NCBI GenBank assembly: GCA_016508695.1
Contig: VNKQ01000004.1
Location: 1,612,001 to 1,676,000, forward strand
Length of the DNA: 64,000 nucleotides
Reading direction: 5' to 3'
From: Hyphodiscus hymeniophilus
Lineage: Eukaryota; Ascomycota; Leotiomycetes; Helotiales; Hyphodiscaceae
The notes under the pieces were generated by a model, which saw only the letters and a program-made list of their open reading frames with translations, was not told where the DNA came from and made no database searches. Each line of letters begins with the position of its first letter. Position 1 is the stretch's first letter. A program made the position numbers and the translations under genes. Below, piece by piece: positions 22,814-34,636 of the stretch.

Positions 22814-23319
22814 CCACATTGCTACGTCAGATCAGTTACCGAAGATGTTCGAGTCGTCAAATAAATCTCATTCGGTGTTCTGAATGTTTAGAAAAGGATG
22901 AAGGATTTGGTTGGATAGCACAAGGCTATGGCTGTGCCAGCGACGACAGAGGTGGAAGAAATGGTATCTGTAGCTTGAAGAAATGTTACCATGCATTGAT
23001 TGAGCGCCAAATTTGAACACAATGCAAGGGTATAGTGCAGATTGTAGAGGTAGGCTGAGTGAAATGGCAGCTGCTGAGGTCCAGTGAGAAGTTAGACAGG
23101 TTAGATCCTGGGGGCTGAGTCTTCGGTTTCGTCCAATCATCGCTGGGTGACACAAAGGCGGTTTCGACTCCTTCGAGGCTCCCCAACAGTGCCATCACTG
23201 CGGATAATTGCCAGTGGCATAATCGGAGCCTCGTAGTGAGTGTATAGAACAACAAAGAGAGTGCTCGCGCCTTTGATCCTTTGATTGCTGGCAAAGCATC
23301 TACGCATATCTCTGTAATC
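22814..23319. other. Intergenic region before the CorA-like gene
   Basis: About 500 bp on the same strand between the 69-aa gene and the CorA-like gene; no supportable gene. Confidence 0.45.
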
Positions 23320-25078
23320 ATGTCTTCCACTATGGACGAGAAATTTCGACTGCAAGAAGTGGTGGAGCCTGAGGATGTCTGGGCCGAATATGTCCATCGT
23401 GGCCATCCTATGAAAGTAAATTCTGTAGGGGTGTTGAAGCGATTAAACAATCTTGGCCCGAAACTCTTTAGCTCGGCAGCGAAGATGCAGTTTGAGATTT
23501 TAGATGTTGCTGGTAAGTTCGTTTTGCAGAGTTGGGGAGAAAGGCTGACAGAGGTGCTTTATGAGGACATGGGTCCAGTAATTCTACAGTTAGATCCACC
23601 ATTGTGAAATCAGCTGAACAACTTGACAATTTCATCTCTCGAGACGACTTTCCGGAGACTCGATTCATGTGAGGTCAAAGTCCTTAAATGAAACCGCCTT
23701 GCTGACGCATTTCAGCTCAATCTGTGCTCCAAACTCTATCAAACCGCTGCAGATTACGCAGGAAGCCATGAGCAAAGTCCTCACTCATCATGACGTTGAC
23801 CCACAATTCCTAGATCTTCTCATGTCGTTTGCTACGGGTAACAAAGAGTCTGAAGTTGGCCCGGGACGGATGACCGTGAAGCATCATTCGAAAGGCTCGT
23901 ATGGTACGTGTTCAATGAAGTACATCAGTCCAATAGCTAATGTCGATATAGAAATGCAATACCGGCTGAGTTATGTCGAGGAGATCCAAGGAGCAGGGCT
24001 GGCAACCCGTCAAACAGGGGTTTTCCACCGTTTCGTGCCAGATGGACGAGGCAGTCTTTGGATATTCCTCAATCCCAGACCAAACTCAAATCTCCAAACA
24101 CGGCTTGGAAGTGTTGTCCGAAATTCAAAGATAGGCAGAGCTTGTTCTGAAGAATGGGAGCTTGTCCATCTCCTGGTCCTGTCATCTTATCTCGGCGATT
24201 GGAGGTGGTACCTGAAAAGCTTAAGCGCAGAAATTGAGCGTATAGTGAGTGAGCTTTGAATCTCTCGTTGTGGTACTCGAAGATTTCTGACTGTTTGACA
24301 GGCGAGCATTTCTTTAGCAGTAGACTTTTCGAAAGAAAGTCAATATGGCAGAGGAACAGAAACTCTGCAAGATCTCCACAATCTTCAAGATAAGGTGCTT
24401 CCTTTGTCGCCGAGGCTACGATCCACCCTAGCAACAGTGAATTCGCTGAAGCTGTACGTCGAGACGCTCCGGGCAAAGGACATTTGCAACGAGGAGTTGG
24501 CATCCGATTTCAAGGGCGAGCTTGAATGTTATGACGTCTTACTAGATGGGCATTTGAGTAGCGTTGCCTTGCTCGAAAAGCGTATTCAGGAGATACTGAA
24601 TCTAGTAAGCTTTGCGACCGCAACTCTATGAGCAAGAGAAGACTGACTTTCGTGCGCTCAAGCTTGGTGTAGCACTCAACCTCAAGAGTCAAACTACTGC
24701 GGTCAAAATTAATCGCAATATCTGGAATTTGACGAAGGATAGCGTTGATGACAATGCTACCGTCAAGCTAGTCACAATAGTGACATTAATTTACCTTCCG
24801 GCCAGCTTCATGGCAGTATGTATACCAGATCTCTCTCTCGACCTAAGGCTGACAAGTGCCGCCAGTCCATCCTCGGAATGAATCTCTTCGTATTTCAATC
24901 TGCCGACAGCTCGGACTTCCAGATCTCGAAACAATTTTGGGTCTTTATAGTATTGACAATACCATTGACCCTTATTACTGTCGGATCCTGGATTATCATG
25001 GCTCGCAGGCGAAGAAAGCAGAAGAATAAGGAGAGGGAGGAGCAAATAATGGCGGGCGGAGGGCAAGAGGAAGTGTAG
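23320..25078 (+). CDS. CorA-like membrane protein (fungal CorA-like Mg2+ transporter domain)
   Basis: Seven exons: 23320-23512, 23614-23668, 23716-23903, 23952-24244, 24302-24604, 24663-24815, 24866-25078. All join in phase. The soluble N-terminal part contains SICAPNSIKPLQITQEAM, DPQFLDLLMSFA, YEMQYRLSYVEE and FVPDGRGSLWIF, which match the order of motifs in fungal CorA-like proteins. Helical segments follow, then LTKDSVDDNATVKLVT running into a first membrane helix that ends in LGMNLF; Gly-Met-Asn is the selectivity motif of CorA channels. A second helix (FWVFIVLTIPLTLITVGSWI) and a basic tail close the protein. True CorA proteins carry Mg2+; the fungal CorA-like set is large, variable and mostly unstudied, so transport is inferred. 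Confidence 0.85.
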
Positions 25079-25255
25079 AATAGCCAGCTAGACTGGCAGT
25101 TTAATGTCTTTGATCTCGAATTTCCCGTTACAGTGAGCAATCAGCACTCTGACATGACGAGTGGCTAGCCCATGCGTCGCTTCTATCTGCAAATGATCAG
25201 GATTAGTATATACCAGCCTGTTTAAAGACACGACACAAATACGGACATATAAATT

Positions 25256-28200
25256 CTAGCCATACAGATCCTTTGAACTATTATGCCCATTGAAAGAGAA
25301 CGATGAATGGTGGTCGATCCAAAAAAAAAGGACGGGGATAGTGGATTCGCTCACCACAACATCACAAAAATCTGGTTTCTCTAGATGATACTCCAGTGGC
25401 TCCTCTTCGGAAATGTTACCTAGGATTCGATATCCGCCTGCCGTCTCGATGAGACTAACTGAAATCTTTGATACCCAACGGAAGTTTTTCTTGGAAGAGC
25501 GAATAAATACAACAGCATTCTCGTCTGGAGTAACCACCATTGCTTGGAGTCCCTTTAGATGAGGACTAACTGGGGGCTTTCGAGACCTCGGTTTCGAAGG
25601 TTGAATTAATGATATTACATTATATTCTTTCCATAAAATGCATATTGGCGATTTTGGGAAGTGAACAAGTCGCTTAATTGCTTCGGGGCTGTTGTCACTG
25701 GCAGGCTGAATCATGATTAGCAACGTATGCGACGTCTTATGGGCGTTCACTAACAATTTGATGATCGATGACACCAGTATTATTAAGATTAACAACATCC
25801 CAGACTCGTACTCGGTGAAGATTGCCAGGCAATGAAAACCAAGCAAATGCTAGAGAGCCAGTCGTGCTAAACCAGACTTGCTGTAGCTTTCCAGTCTGCT
25901 TGCTGAAAGTCATTAATTCCTGTTTAATATCCATACTACACCCACTTGTAAGCTTTTGAGAATTATGGAGGTGCCTTTTACTGACCATGATTGATACAAC
26001 CACAAGTTCTTCGACCCACCCAATAACACTCTCCCATCTCGGGAAATAGCAAACTTCTCAAAGTTAGGGGGCGTCTCGTTGAAAAATAAAAGCTCTTTTT
26101 CAAGCGCTCGATTGATTGTAGCAAGCTTATAGACATGGAAAGGCTGAGTTGTTTAGTTTATCATCTTCGTGAGGAGAGGGTTCTCGTACCTGGGTGTTTG
26201 TAGAGCTACAATAAGCACGCATGGCCAGGTAATCGCCAGCCATGCATCCCTTTTCCCATTTACAGTTATGCGGGGCATCGATTGTTTTTCGGCTATACGG
26301 GCTGTACAAAGTTGATACAACGGCACAACTATGCGCAACGAAAGCGATTTTCGCTCGAGTCGATGATATGAGCGTCATGAAAGTGTCTTTCGGGGTTTGA
26401 AAAGGCATGGTCTCTCCACGGTCGTTCGTAGGGCCTGTTTCGACAGGTGGAACTGATGACTGAATTGAACCCTGCCTTGAACGATCTTTTGAAGATGAGG
26501 CTCCAGCGTTTGGTGGAAACTCGAAAGCCTCCAAGCCAGGCTGTGGGTCTGCGTGCGTATCTATGACGGACCGTCGGTGATTGGCTGTCCATAGATCCGA
26601 GGATGCAGAAGTCGATGGCGACGCTGGATGTTCGAGCCGCTCCTGGGCCGGAGGCGGATACGAGCGTTGCGGATCTCCATGTGGCGACCTATCTAGCTCA
26701 TAATTATGGTACACACTGGACATTGTTTGTTGTCCAGAACTTCCCCAATTATTTGGTGGCAAGTATACCCCTGGCGAAGAGACCTGTGCCCATCTGTCCA
26801 CCATCGGTGTTCGACTAGAGGGTGACAATTCTTTGAAACTGTCGCTATCACGGCCTGGATTTCGGTAAGTCGTCTCCATCTGGGCTGGGCGATGCGTTAA
26901 AGGAGACGAGAAACTACCAGAGAAAACGCTCAGGTTGGCGAATTGAGACGAAGAAGGCCCTGACTCCGGACTCGAGGTACTACGGGCTGCATAACTAAAT
27001 TGATTATAGCGCTCTGGCGGTGGTGTAAGAGGTCGTTGCGGAGAAGGGGGTAGACTCTCGACGTTATGCGAGATCCGTGGCTGTTGTGCCGGGTTCGGCA
27101 CATTGCGGGCCTCGTAATACTGTGGAGGCAAGGAATTGTTTGAGAGCTCAAGACGTTGATCCAGATCAGATGAAGTTGAGGGAATGACTCGAATCCGAGG
27201 TGGGGGGTTGGCTGGTGCATTGGATCTGGTAGATTGGGCGGTAGGGCGCGATCTGTTTGAGGTAAAAGACGATACAGATTCAACGTCACTATATTGCTCG
27301 GTCCCATTAGCTATCCTCAGCAGCTCTTTCTGCAGTTGGTGTGCTTTTAGTCGCTCGTTCGGAGACATCTTTAAGGCCTCAAGGATGATCTTTTTGCACT
27401 TCTTGGCGCATTCATTATCTCTATAAGAAAGGTCCCTTGGGAGTGAGCTTTCTAGCCACCCAACAACCTTTGGATGCAGACGCTGGCCACGAGGGCCATC
27501 TTGACAGAAATAATCGTTAACAGAACCGTCTTCAAAGGAGCTGCGCTTCTGATCGATATCTGTGAGCAGCTTGATCCCACCTACACCTCGGAGAAGGACT
27601 TGGAACAGTATGCAGCCAAAAGACCAAATATCACTTTCGGGGCCGATTTGTTTTGCAATGAATACCTCTGGGGCAGAATAAGCTCCACCGGGTCGATTTG
27701 CGCTGACTCTCACGCTTCCGGTAATACGAGCCAGAACGCCAGCTGGACTGGGAACATTCAACAAAGTTGGGGTTCTCTTTCGGGCGTTGGTGCGCCGTTC
27801 TTCTCGCTCGACCATTGATGAGATGCCGAAGTCTGAGATTTTCCACCAGCCCACATGCGAAGCTTTCGGATCTAAATAAACCAGGATGTTATCGAGCTTG
27901 ATATCCATGTGGCAGCAGACAACTATTTTTCCTTCTATCCGCATTTCTCCGTGTAGCCAGCGAATAGCATCGGCAAGATATGATGCTTCATTCACAAGAT
28001 CCACCACTCCAGAGCAGTTCTGCTCAAAATCCTTATTATAGATGAATCCTTTTAAATCGGTATGGGCAAGGGGAAGCAGGATGTTGAACTCTTTGGGAGA
28101 CCCCAGATCTTCCTCGTCTTCAATGGTGATGACCGCTAGGTATTTCACGATTCTATCGTGACTGGAAAGGCAAGAGTTGAGTCTCGTCAAATTCTGAGCT

Positions 28201-28988
28201 TCTTTTCTGAAGTCACCCTTTGCTCGAAACCGCTTTCTTGCCACGTCAATCTCGCCCTAGCAGTACTGTCAGTACTCGGTCAAAGAGAATGCCGCCATGT
28301 GACCTACGCTAGTCAAATCCACTTTGTATTCAGACTTGGGCATGAATTGATGACGGGCGAGCACCTCTCTGGTGACAATTCCAAAGCCTCCAGCACCAAT
28401 TTGTGAGCTTTGAGATTTGAGGAAGGGCAAAGGCCGTGTCCGAGGATATGTTTTGCTCTCTCCCTCCTCCACAACGATAGGAATATAGGCGTTTTGGACA
28501 TTCAAAAAATCCGAAGCAAAAGACATTCCCAAAAAAGAATTGTCTTCCAGGGCTGAGAGAGCAAAAGGTAACGAGGAGTCTCCACGCACCCGCATTCGCT
28601 CTCTCTCCAAAAATACAGACTCGAATCTTGACCAATCGTCCCATCGAATAGCAACCAGTATCGACAGCACCTTAATGAGATGGGTGCGGATGTATAACGC
28701 CGAGTCTATGTCGTAGTCTATATCCAATATGTCCAATAGCCCCTCTAAGCAAGCCGGCGTCCATATTTCCTCCAGAGCCTTCAGAGAGATGAATCGTCCC
28801 ATTGGGTATTCACGATTGTGGGTGCGTGCTTCGAGCCTCTCTCGTATTTCGTTCTCGCGGAGGAATCGCACAGCATCTGCAGCGCTACTGGATCGTCGTG
28901 GGCCCTGATGGTAGGTGACATTCCGAGGCTCCCTTTCCCCCCTCGCTGGCTGTTTCCCCTTGTTCTTCCTCCTCCTCTCCCGGTCCAT
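25256..28988 (-). CDS. Protein kinase-like protein fused to a propeller-like C-terminal domain
   Basis: Five exons: 28988-28308, 28256-26190, 26143-25986, 25944-25755, 25705-25256 (about 1181 residues). An N-terminal basic tail and helical domain precede a glycine loop (IGAGGFGIV) near residue 200. Further kinase motifs are DVARKRFRAKGDFRKEAQNL, the catalytic loop CHMDIKLDNIL (His-Met-Asp instead of His-Arg-Asp), ISDFGIS, YSAPEV and DIWSFGCIL. A ~250-residue Pro/Ser/Gln-rich linker follows. The last ~270 residues contain repeated strand-turn units such as FAISRDGRVLLGG, VWFSTTGSLAFAW, RVRVWDV and MVVTPDENAVVF, as in WD40-type propellers. The VAIK lysine, catalytic Asp and DFG are kept, so activity is possible. 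The final exon has a GTGAGC followed by an A-rich tract (25321-25330, plus), so the last ~25 residues may be spliced differently. It is convergent with the CorA-like gene. Confidence 0.78.
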
Positions 28989-29813
28989 GTTGACGACTAA
29001 AGCTTTAGAAATTATCAACGAGCCCGATTAGGTAGCCCATCAGCTCGAGGGCTTGCCATGGACGGGACGGTGCGTGCGGTCGTCGATGAAGCCCACCCAC
29101 GATCCTTCGAGGCACTACAACGAGGTCAGGGAGCGCGAGAAAGCTTGAGCTTGTAAAGTCTGATCATCGAAGGATATATGGAGGAATGTAGAGAGCCATG
29201 ACGATACTGATACCCAGCTAGATACGACGAGGCTCTGAGAATTGCAGCTATGCTGTATCAACCAGGATGTCCTACCCGCCGTCCAATTCGCTGGATAAGC
29301 GGTGTTGTCGTACAGGACCACTGGCACATCTTGGGTAATCCTCTTCATGATGTATGGAATACTTTCATGAAACCATACTTCAAGTGCCTTGGGAAGGCGG
29401 AGAAAAAGTCCAGGCCATTCGCGTCTTCTCCACGTTTCGGCGGCGACAGGCCTAGTGAGCTAGCCATTACAGTACTGTACTGTACTGCACACCTGCCTAG
29501 ACAGGCCCTCGCTGTCCGAGCTTCCGGCTGCTTACCCGGCATACTGCATCGATCCGGAACATCTTTATCCTCCGCTTCAATATCGAGAAACCCATGATTG
29601 GAAGTATCTATTTTACGGTACGAAGGCCGGGGTCGCTTCGAAATCATCTGAAATTCAATCCACTCAACATGTTGCGACTTTCAAAAGTCTCAAGGAAAAG
29701 GAGAGTGTAGCAAATATCTTGCACGATGGATCCAAAAGAAGCATAAATAGCTCAATAGAATCTCAGGATGAATTATGCAATCATTTTATTCGGGCGGCGG
29801 CCATGACCCCATT
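28989..29813. promoter_or_regulatory. Intergenic region upstream of the kinase-propeller gene
   Basis: About 825 bp between two genes on the minus strand. It contains a short ACTGT-type tandem (about 29470-29490) but no supported gene; it should hold the kinase promoter and the 3' end of the dehydratase transcript. Confidence 0.45.
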
Positions 29814-31518
29814 TTACACGAATTTGCTGTCCTTAGAAACATACAGGTCAACGTACTCATCCACAGCCATAGCCTCCAACTTCTTGGCATCGTTGCCCAA
29901 GTCTACCAATTCCTTAACCTTTTGCTCGCTATAATGGGGTCCAAGGTGTCTCTTGTACTTCGCCAGGATCTCTGGCTTGGCCTCCTCTCTCCGCAATCTG
30001 TGTCCCAAAGGTGCCTCAACGACGACTTCCTCCAGGACAGTTCCATCGTTCAATGTAACGGTCAAAGCGTTGGGGATTGTACGCATATTCTCGTTGTGAT
30101 AATCCAGGGTAAATTGTGGGTCCTCAACACATTTGATCTTTTGTCGAAGAGACTCGACAAGGGGAGATGTAGCAGCTTCGCCTCCATCAGTGTAGTCGGT
30201 AGCCTCGAGACGGCCGTAGACAAGCATGACAGAAGCCATGTATTGGATGCAGTGATCGCGATCAGCGAAGTTGTCCATGGGCTTGAATTGTTTGTCAATG
30301 ATTCTAATACAAGCTTCGTGAGTTCGGCAAGTGATTTCCTTAATGTCGGCGGCAGACTTTCCTTGGTCTGCAAGTTGCTTGTGAATTCGCTTCGCGGCCT
30401 CGATGGCAGTCTGCGAGTGAAATTCGGCGGGATATGAGACTTTGAATAGAACATTCTCCATAACGTAGCTGCCGTATTTGCGTTGGAACTCGAAGGGCTT
30501 GCCTTTGAATAGGACATCGTAGAAACCCCAGACTGGAGCTGATAGGACAGTGGGAACACCAGGTTCGCCCTTCATGACCTTGAGGACCAAGTTGACAGCA
30601 CGTTGGCAGGCGTCACCAGCAGCCCACGATTTTCTCGACATCGTATTGGGGGAGTGTCTGTAAGTTCTCAAGCTCTGACCATCAACCCAAGCCTGCGACA
30701 CTGCATCTGCAGTCTGTTTCTCAGAGAGACCCAGCATCTTAGATACCACAGCAGCGCTGGCAACCTTGACAAGCACGACATGGTCAAGGCCAACCTTGTT
30801 GAACGAATTCAGAAGTGCTAAGCAGCCTTGGATTTCATGTGCCTTGATCATAGCCTCCAGTACCTCCTTCACAGTTATGACCTTTCCATTCCCAAGCTTC
30901 CCTCCTGCGCGGTTTGTTCGAGATATCCAGTCTGCAACAGCCAAGATAGCACCCAAGTTGTCTGAAGGGTGACCCCACTCTGCAGCGAGCCAGCAGTCAT
31001 TGTAATCCAGCCATCTGATCATAGCACCAATATTGAAAGCACCGTTCACAGGATCGAGTTGGAAAGGTGTACCGGGAACTTTGGTGCCATTGGGAACTTG
31101 TGTGCCCTCAACAATTGGTCCAAGAAGCTTTGTACATTCCTTGAATCGCAGGCCTTCGAGACCGCACCCTAGAGTATCAAGGAAAACGAAACGAGCAGTG
31201 TCAAACTATACGGCGTCAGCGAAGTCCTATGGCAAGTTCGAGGAAACGTACAGCCAGATCCGACTCAATGGGTGTGTGGTGGACGTAGCTCGCGATGTCC
31301 TTGATCTCAGGATCATATTCTCGCGCTTGAGGTGGTGGAGGAGCTCCAGACTGTAGGGGAGACATTGTTGAAAATTGTTTGAAAGTCGCAGGCCTTGAAG
31401 AAGCCGCGATTTTGGCGGAGTTGATTGTAAGAGGGACACAACGAAGAGCTCGGGATTGGATGGCGGGGAAGCGTAGGTTCTTTGTAGCTGTGCGAACACC
31501 GCGATTGATGGCCGACAT
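29814..31518 (-). CDS. prpD: 2-methylcitrate dehydratase (PrpD), mitochondrial
   Basis: Two exons, 31518-31252 and 31205-29814, give 552 residues. The N-terminus is a typical mitochondrial presequence: Arg-, Ser- and Ala-rich with almost no acids for ~50 residues and a likely processing zone around FKQFSTMS. The mature part starts DPEIKDIASYVHH and carries PrpD-family landmarks FLDTLGCGLEGL, GAMIRWLDYNDCW and EWGHPSDNLGAILAVAD. The enzyme dehydrates 2-methylcitrate to 2-methyl-cis-aconitate in the methylcitrate cycle, which disposes of propionyl-CoA from odd-chain fatty acids and branched amino acids. Its usual partners (methylcitrate synthase, methylisocitrate lyase) are not in this window. 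Confidence 0.93.
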
Positions 31519-31884
31519 TCTTATTAATTGACTCAAGAGGGGAGATTTTCGAGCCCGCAGAGGAAGGCAAGTTTTTGAAGTAGAAGTTTAATAGCTATGA
31601 ATCGAGCTGCGTAGTTCGCTCTGACAAGCGAAAATGTGCCGACTCCAGCCGAGGTCCACCAGGTCTGGGGAATGGTTATTGTTTCTACAGTACAAAGTAA
31701 CACTCAATCAAGGTCAATGATCTCGAAAGTTCGGGATGTTGGCTCCAGTAACCTCAAACCACCAGAATCTCAAGACTCGATCTTGGCTTGCACAGTGGCT
31801 TTGGACTGTTGCAACAGAATCTTGGCAACTAATCCGACCAAATGCATACTCCTTACTTCCGAGGACATTCTTTTCGAATTCATT
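31519..31884. other. Short intergenic region upstream of prpD
   Basis: Between the prpD start and the decayed SET fragment; no coding signal found. Confidence 0.4.
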
Positions 31885-32238
31885 TCAATCACGATAATCT
31901 TCCTCCTCGTCAACATTCGGCAGCACCTTCTGGAACAAATACACGACACCCCTTTTCCTTTTTGGCCTTCTATCGACCGCGGTGACCTTCCTGTAATCCA
32001 TCACAAGCTGTTCTCCAAACTCAATGTTCCTCAAAGCGCATACTGCAGTCCTCTACTTTCCAGCAACAGCCAACTGCTTTGTAGCCAAGTTTGGCCCTTC
32101 ATCGCTATGGCTGATGAATTTCGTCCAGTTCCCTTTATGTCCGCATATTAGTGTGGCAATAGGCCCAACTACGGGCTCGTTGAACGCGCGCAGACCTCCT
32201 ATATTTATTGGAATCTTCAAATCATGCGAGCAATGAAG
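31885..32238 (-). pseudogene. Decayed SET-domain fragment
   Basis: On the minus strand one frame reads through a recognisable C-terminal half of a SET domain: EPVVGPIATLICGHKGNWTKF, then ISHSDEGPNLATKQLAVAGK, then (after an in-frame TAG at 32053-32055) RTAVCALRNIEFGEQLVMDYR, ending at TGA 31885-31887. The order and spacing match the SET region of the intact gene just upstream (GRRGNWARFLNQ.. and RTILAGEEV..YG), and the copy even keeps the canonical HS after the FI that the intact gene has changed to QA. No start codon, splice pair or upstream SET half is visible, and a stop precedes the fragment. It looks like a truncated, inactivated paralogue rather than an exon. Confidence 0.65.
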
Positions 32239-32305
32239 TCATCCAATCGCGCAAGTAGAAACGACAAGTCTCAATTACTGTAAAAACTGGAATTGAAATT
32301 GCGCT

Positions 32306-33858
32306 TCATCGGTCTCCCTTTGGGATTTTGCCATATGCCTCCCCGTAAAGAGTTCTTACTTCTTCCCCGGCAAGGATAGTCCGTTGAGCCCTCACGACGA
32401 GACGATACTTTCCCCCTAAGGCCACATTGAACAACTCAACATTTTCTTCGCCAGGCCTGTCAGCTTGATTTAAGAAGCGTGCCCAGTTGCCTCGTCTTCC
32501 TGAAACCACAGTTGCAATCGGTTTCCGAAAGGAAGTTTGATCATCTTCCTGAAGCCCGTTCTGGTCGACCAAAGCGGGAGAGTCCCAATCGCAGGCGTAG
32601 TCCTCCTCCATCCATGGCAGCTGTGCTTGGCAATCCCATGGAATAAAGACACCGTTATACTCACCCAGGAACTGGCCTTCTTCGATGTCACTTAAAGCCC
32701 TGACACCCCGGTTCATCCCTTTTCCGTAGGTGTATTGCACAATTTCCACAGGCGGATGATTTCTCCATTCCATCTCACAGCGACAAGGAAACCCATTGCC
32801 AGTCTTCTTTGTGCACTCATAGCATTCTGGCCAGGAGTCATTTCTTGTTGGACGAAGATGAGTTGATGGATCTGAGGGGAATGGCACCCCTTCAGGCCAC
32901 TTTGCAGGTTTTTTTACGGGCCAAATAGTAAAGGCTCTCGGATCATATATATTCGTGTCTGTATTTACCATGGGCACTTCTTTTAACAGTTTTGGCCTAA
33001 AGTTTGATCTTTTTGCATTTTCATCTGTTGCAAGGTAAATTTCGAAAGGATGCGTGGCTCCTAATAATGCCATTCTGTCAGAGGGAGGGGTGACTCTACC
33101 CAAAGCTACTGCCAATGGCGAGTCGTTATAGAACTTGAACCACTGAGATATTGTAGAGTCAGCAATCCTAGTAGATTGTTTCAAAGAAAACTGAAGTCAT
33201 TCCTACAGCATTGGAGCAGAACGAGTACAATACATGATGGGATAGTACTAGAGGATTGGTTCAGACGGGAAAGTGCCAAATGCTGTGAAACGAGTTTACT
33301 TACATTCAGAAGACTCGAACTCCTTGACATAGTGTAAGCAATGATGCTGTCACTATTTTGCTGGATAATTTGCACCACTCTTTGACGTCTATAATTTTCA
33401 ACTAGTGTGTCGGCGCTTTTCAAAACACCTACGAACGCACTAGTATGAAGTATATATATAAGGAGCTCCAGATCCAGAATAGTGTCGATCTCAACAAGCC
33501 GCTGTATCTCTTCCTGCGTCCAACTTTCAATGGGCTGAAAGGCATTGTGGAGGGTGTATGATGTTGGAGACTCATGGATTCGTAACCAGATGTGTCTGAT
33601 TTCCAAGTAAACTAATGAAACCGTTCTGTGCACCGCAGCTTCGACTCGGGAGATCTCATCTCTTGTAAGTCCTTCGATAGGAGCATCGATCTTCCTCCCG
33701 AATTGAGTGAAGTATTTGGCACTATTCTGTCGGAAATGGGTATTTTCACGAGACATTTTTCTTGCTTCACCGCTGATGTCGAGATATCCAAAGAAAGAAA
33801 GCATTTCATCCAGCGGATGTGGCTTCGAAAAGCATATGACGGCTCTGTTGAATGCCAT
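32306..33858 (-). CDS. SET-domain protein (putative lysine methyltransferase)
   Basis: Two exons, 33858-33304 and 33190-32306, give 479 residues if translation starts at Met MAFNRAVICF (33858); an earlier Met at 33882 is possible. The N-terminal ~190 residues are helical with no known domain. A cysteine cluster (ECYECTKKTGNGFPCRC) sits in front of the SET domain, which begins at GKGMNRGVRALSDIEEGQFL, continues through GRRGNWARFLNQADRPG and ends at GEEVRTLYGEAYG. The usual NHS motif reads NQA and the GxDY end is altered, so cofactor binding or activity may differ from typical histone methyltransferases. Substrate unknown. The retained intron acceptor was chosen at TTCAG (33191) because an earlier AG gives a stop. 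A decayed copy of the SET half lies immediately downstream. Confidence 0.8.
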
Positions 33859-34636
33859 CTTTGTATACGGCGAAGTCCGCATGCAGCGATGTGTCCCCAA
33901 TGTCGTCAATGATCAAAGAAACGGCATATGTCCTACAAAGAATCCGAGATCTATCCACAACTTCTTTCAGAGTTTTACAGAACTGCAAGACGATATTGTA
34001 CTGAATTGAGAGCTTGTGCTTTCCTTCTTGTACTATTGTCCATTTTGGAATATGGGCTACGATGGAAAGAGCAGATAGGAAGGTTTGGCACGACAAAATT
34101 GCACCCTTGTCCAAAGGCAACAACATTGAATGACCTGGAGGAGGAAAGGAACAAGTTAGAATTTAGAGGTGAAGTTAAGCACCTTCTTGGAATTTCGGAG
34201 AGGTACACTTGTACATGCGTTTAGAGTTCTGTGCACAGATGTGGATAAATATCCACTCGGTACAACTCAAACACAAACCAGTCATTTCGCCTTGAGCATA
34301 GAGTGTGGAAAACTTGAAAATCAACTTCATTGAACACAACAAAACATGACTATCAATGTATATAATAGACCAATGAGGCGATAATACAGTACCTAACCGA
34401 ACTCGGCCAAACCCCCACTTACCCCAGGCTATAGGAAGCTTCCTGGATTCTTGAACCCTCAACTCATCAACAAAAACTCTTGTATACTTGTGTAACTGTT
34501 ATTCATATCAGGACCTACTGCTAAAACTCTATTCCTCTCAACAATATAATCATCAAGTTAAGCCAGAAACTTTAGCTATTCATCATACAGATTGAAATCT
34601 GCAATCCTCGATCACGTGGAACCAGAGCCTTCAAAG
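33859..34636. promoter_or_regulatory. Divergent promoter region (SET protein / amidase)
   Basis: About 780 bp between divergent starts. A 106-codon minus-strand frame with ATG (34126 down to 33806) overlaps the SET gene start in another frame; it has no recognisable domain and no splice pair linking it, so it is not called. Confidence 0.4.

Noticed and set aside
29775..30437. 220-codon plus-strand frame
   Set aside because: Antisense to the 2-methylcitrate dehydratase coding region; no own domain or splice logic.
31636..32151. 171-codon plus-strand frame
   Set aside because: Overlaps the minus-strand SET fragment, which carries recognisable motifs; the plus frame does not.
33806..34126. 106-codon ATG frame upstream of the SET gene
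   Set aside because: Overlaps the SET start in another frame with no splice pair linking them and no recognisable domain.
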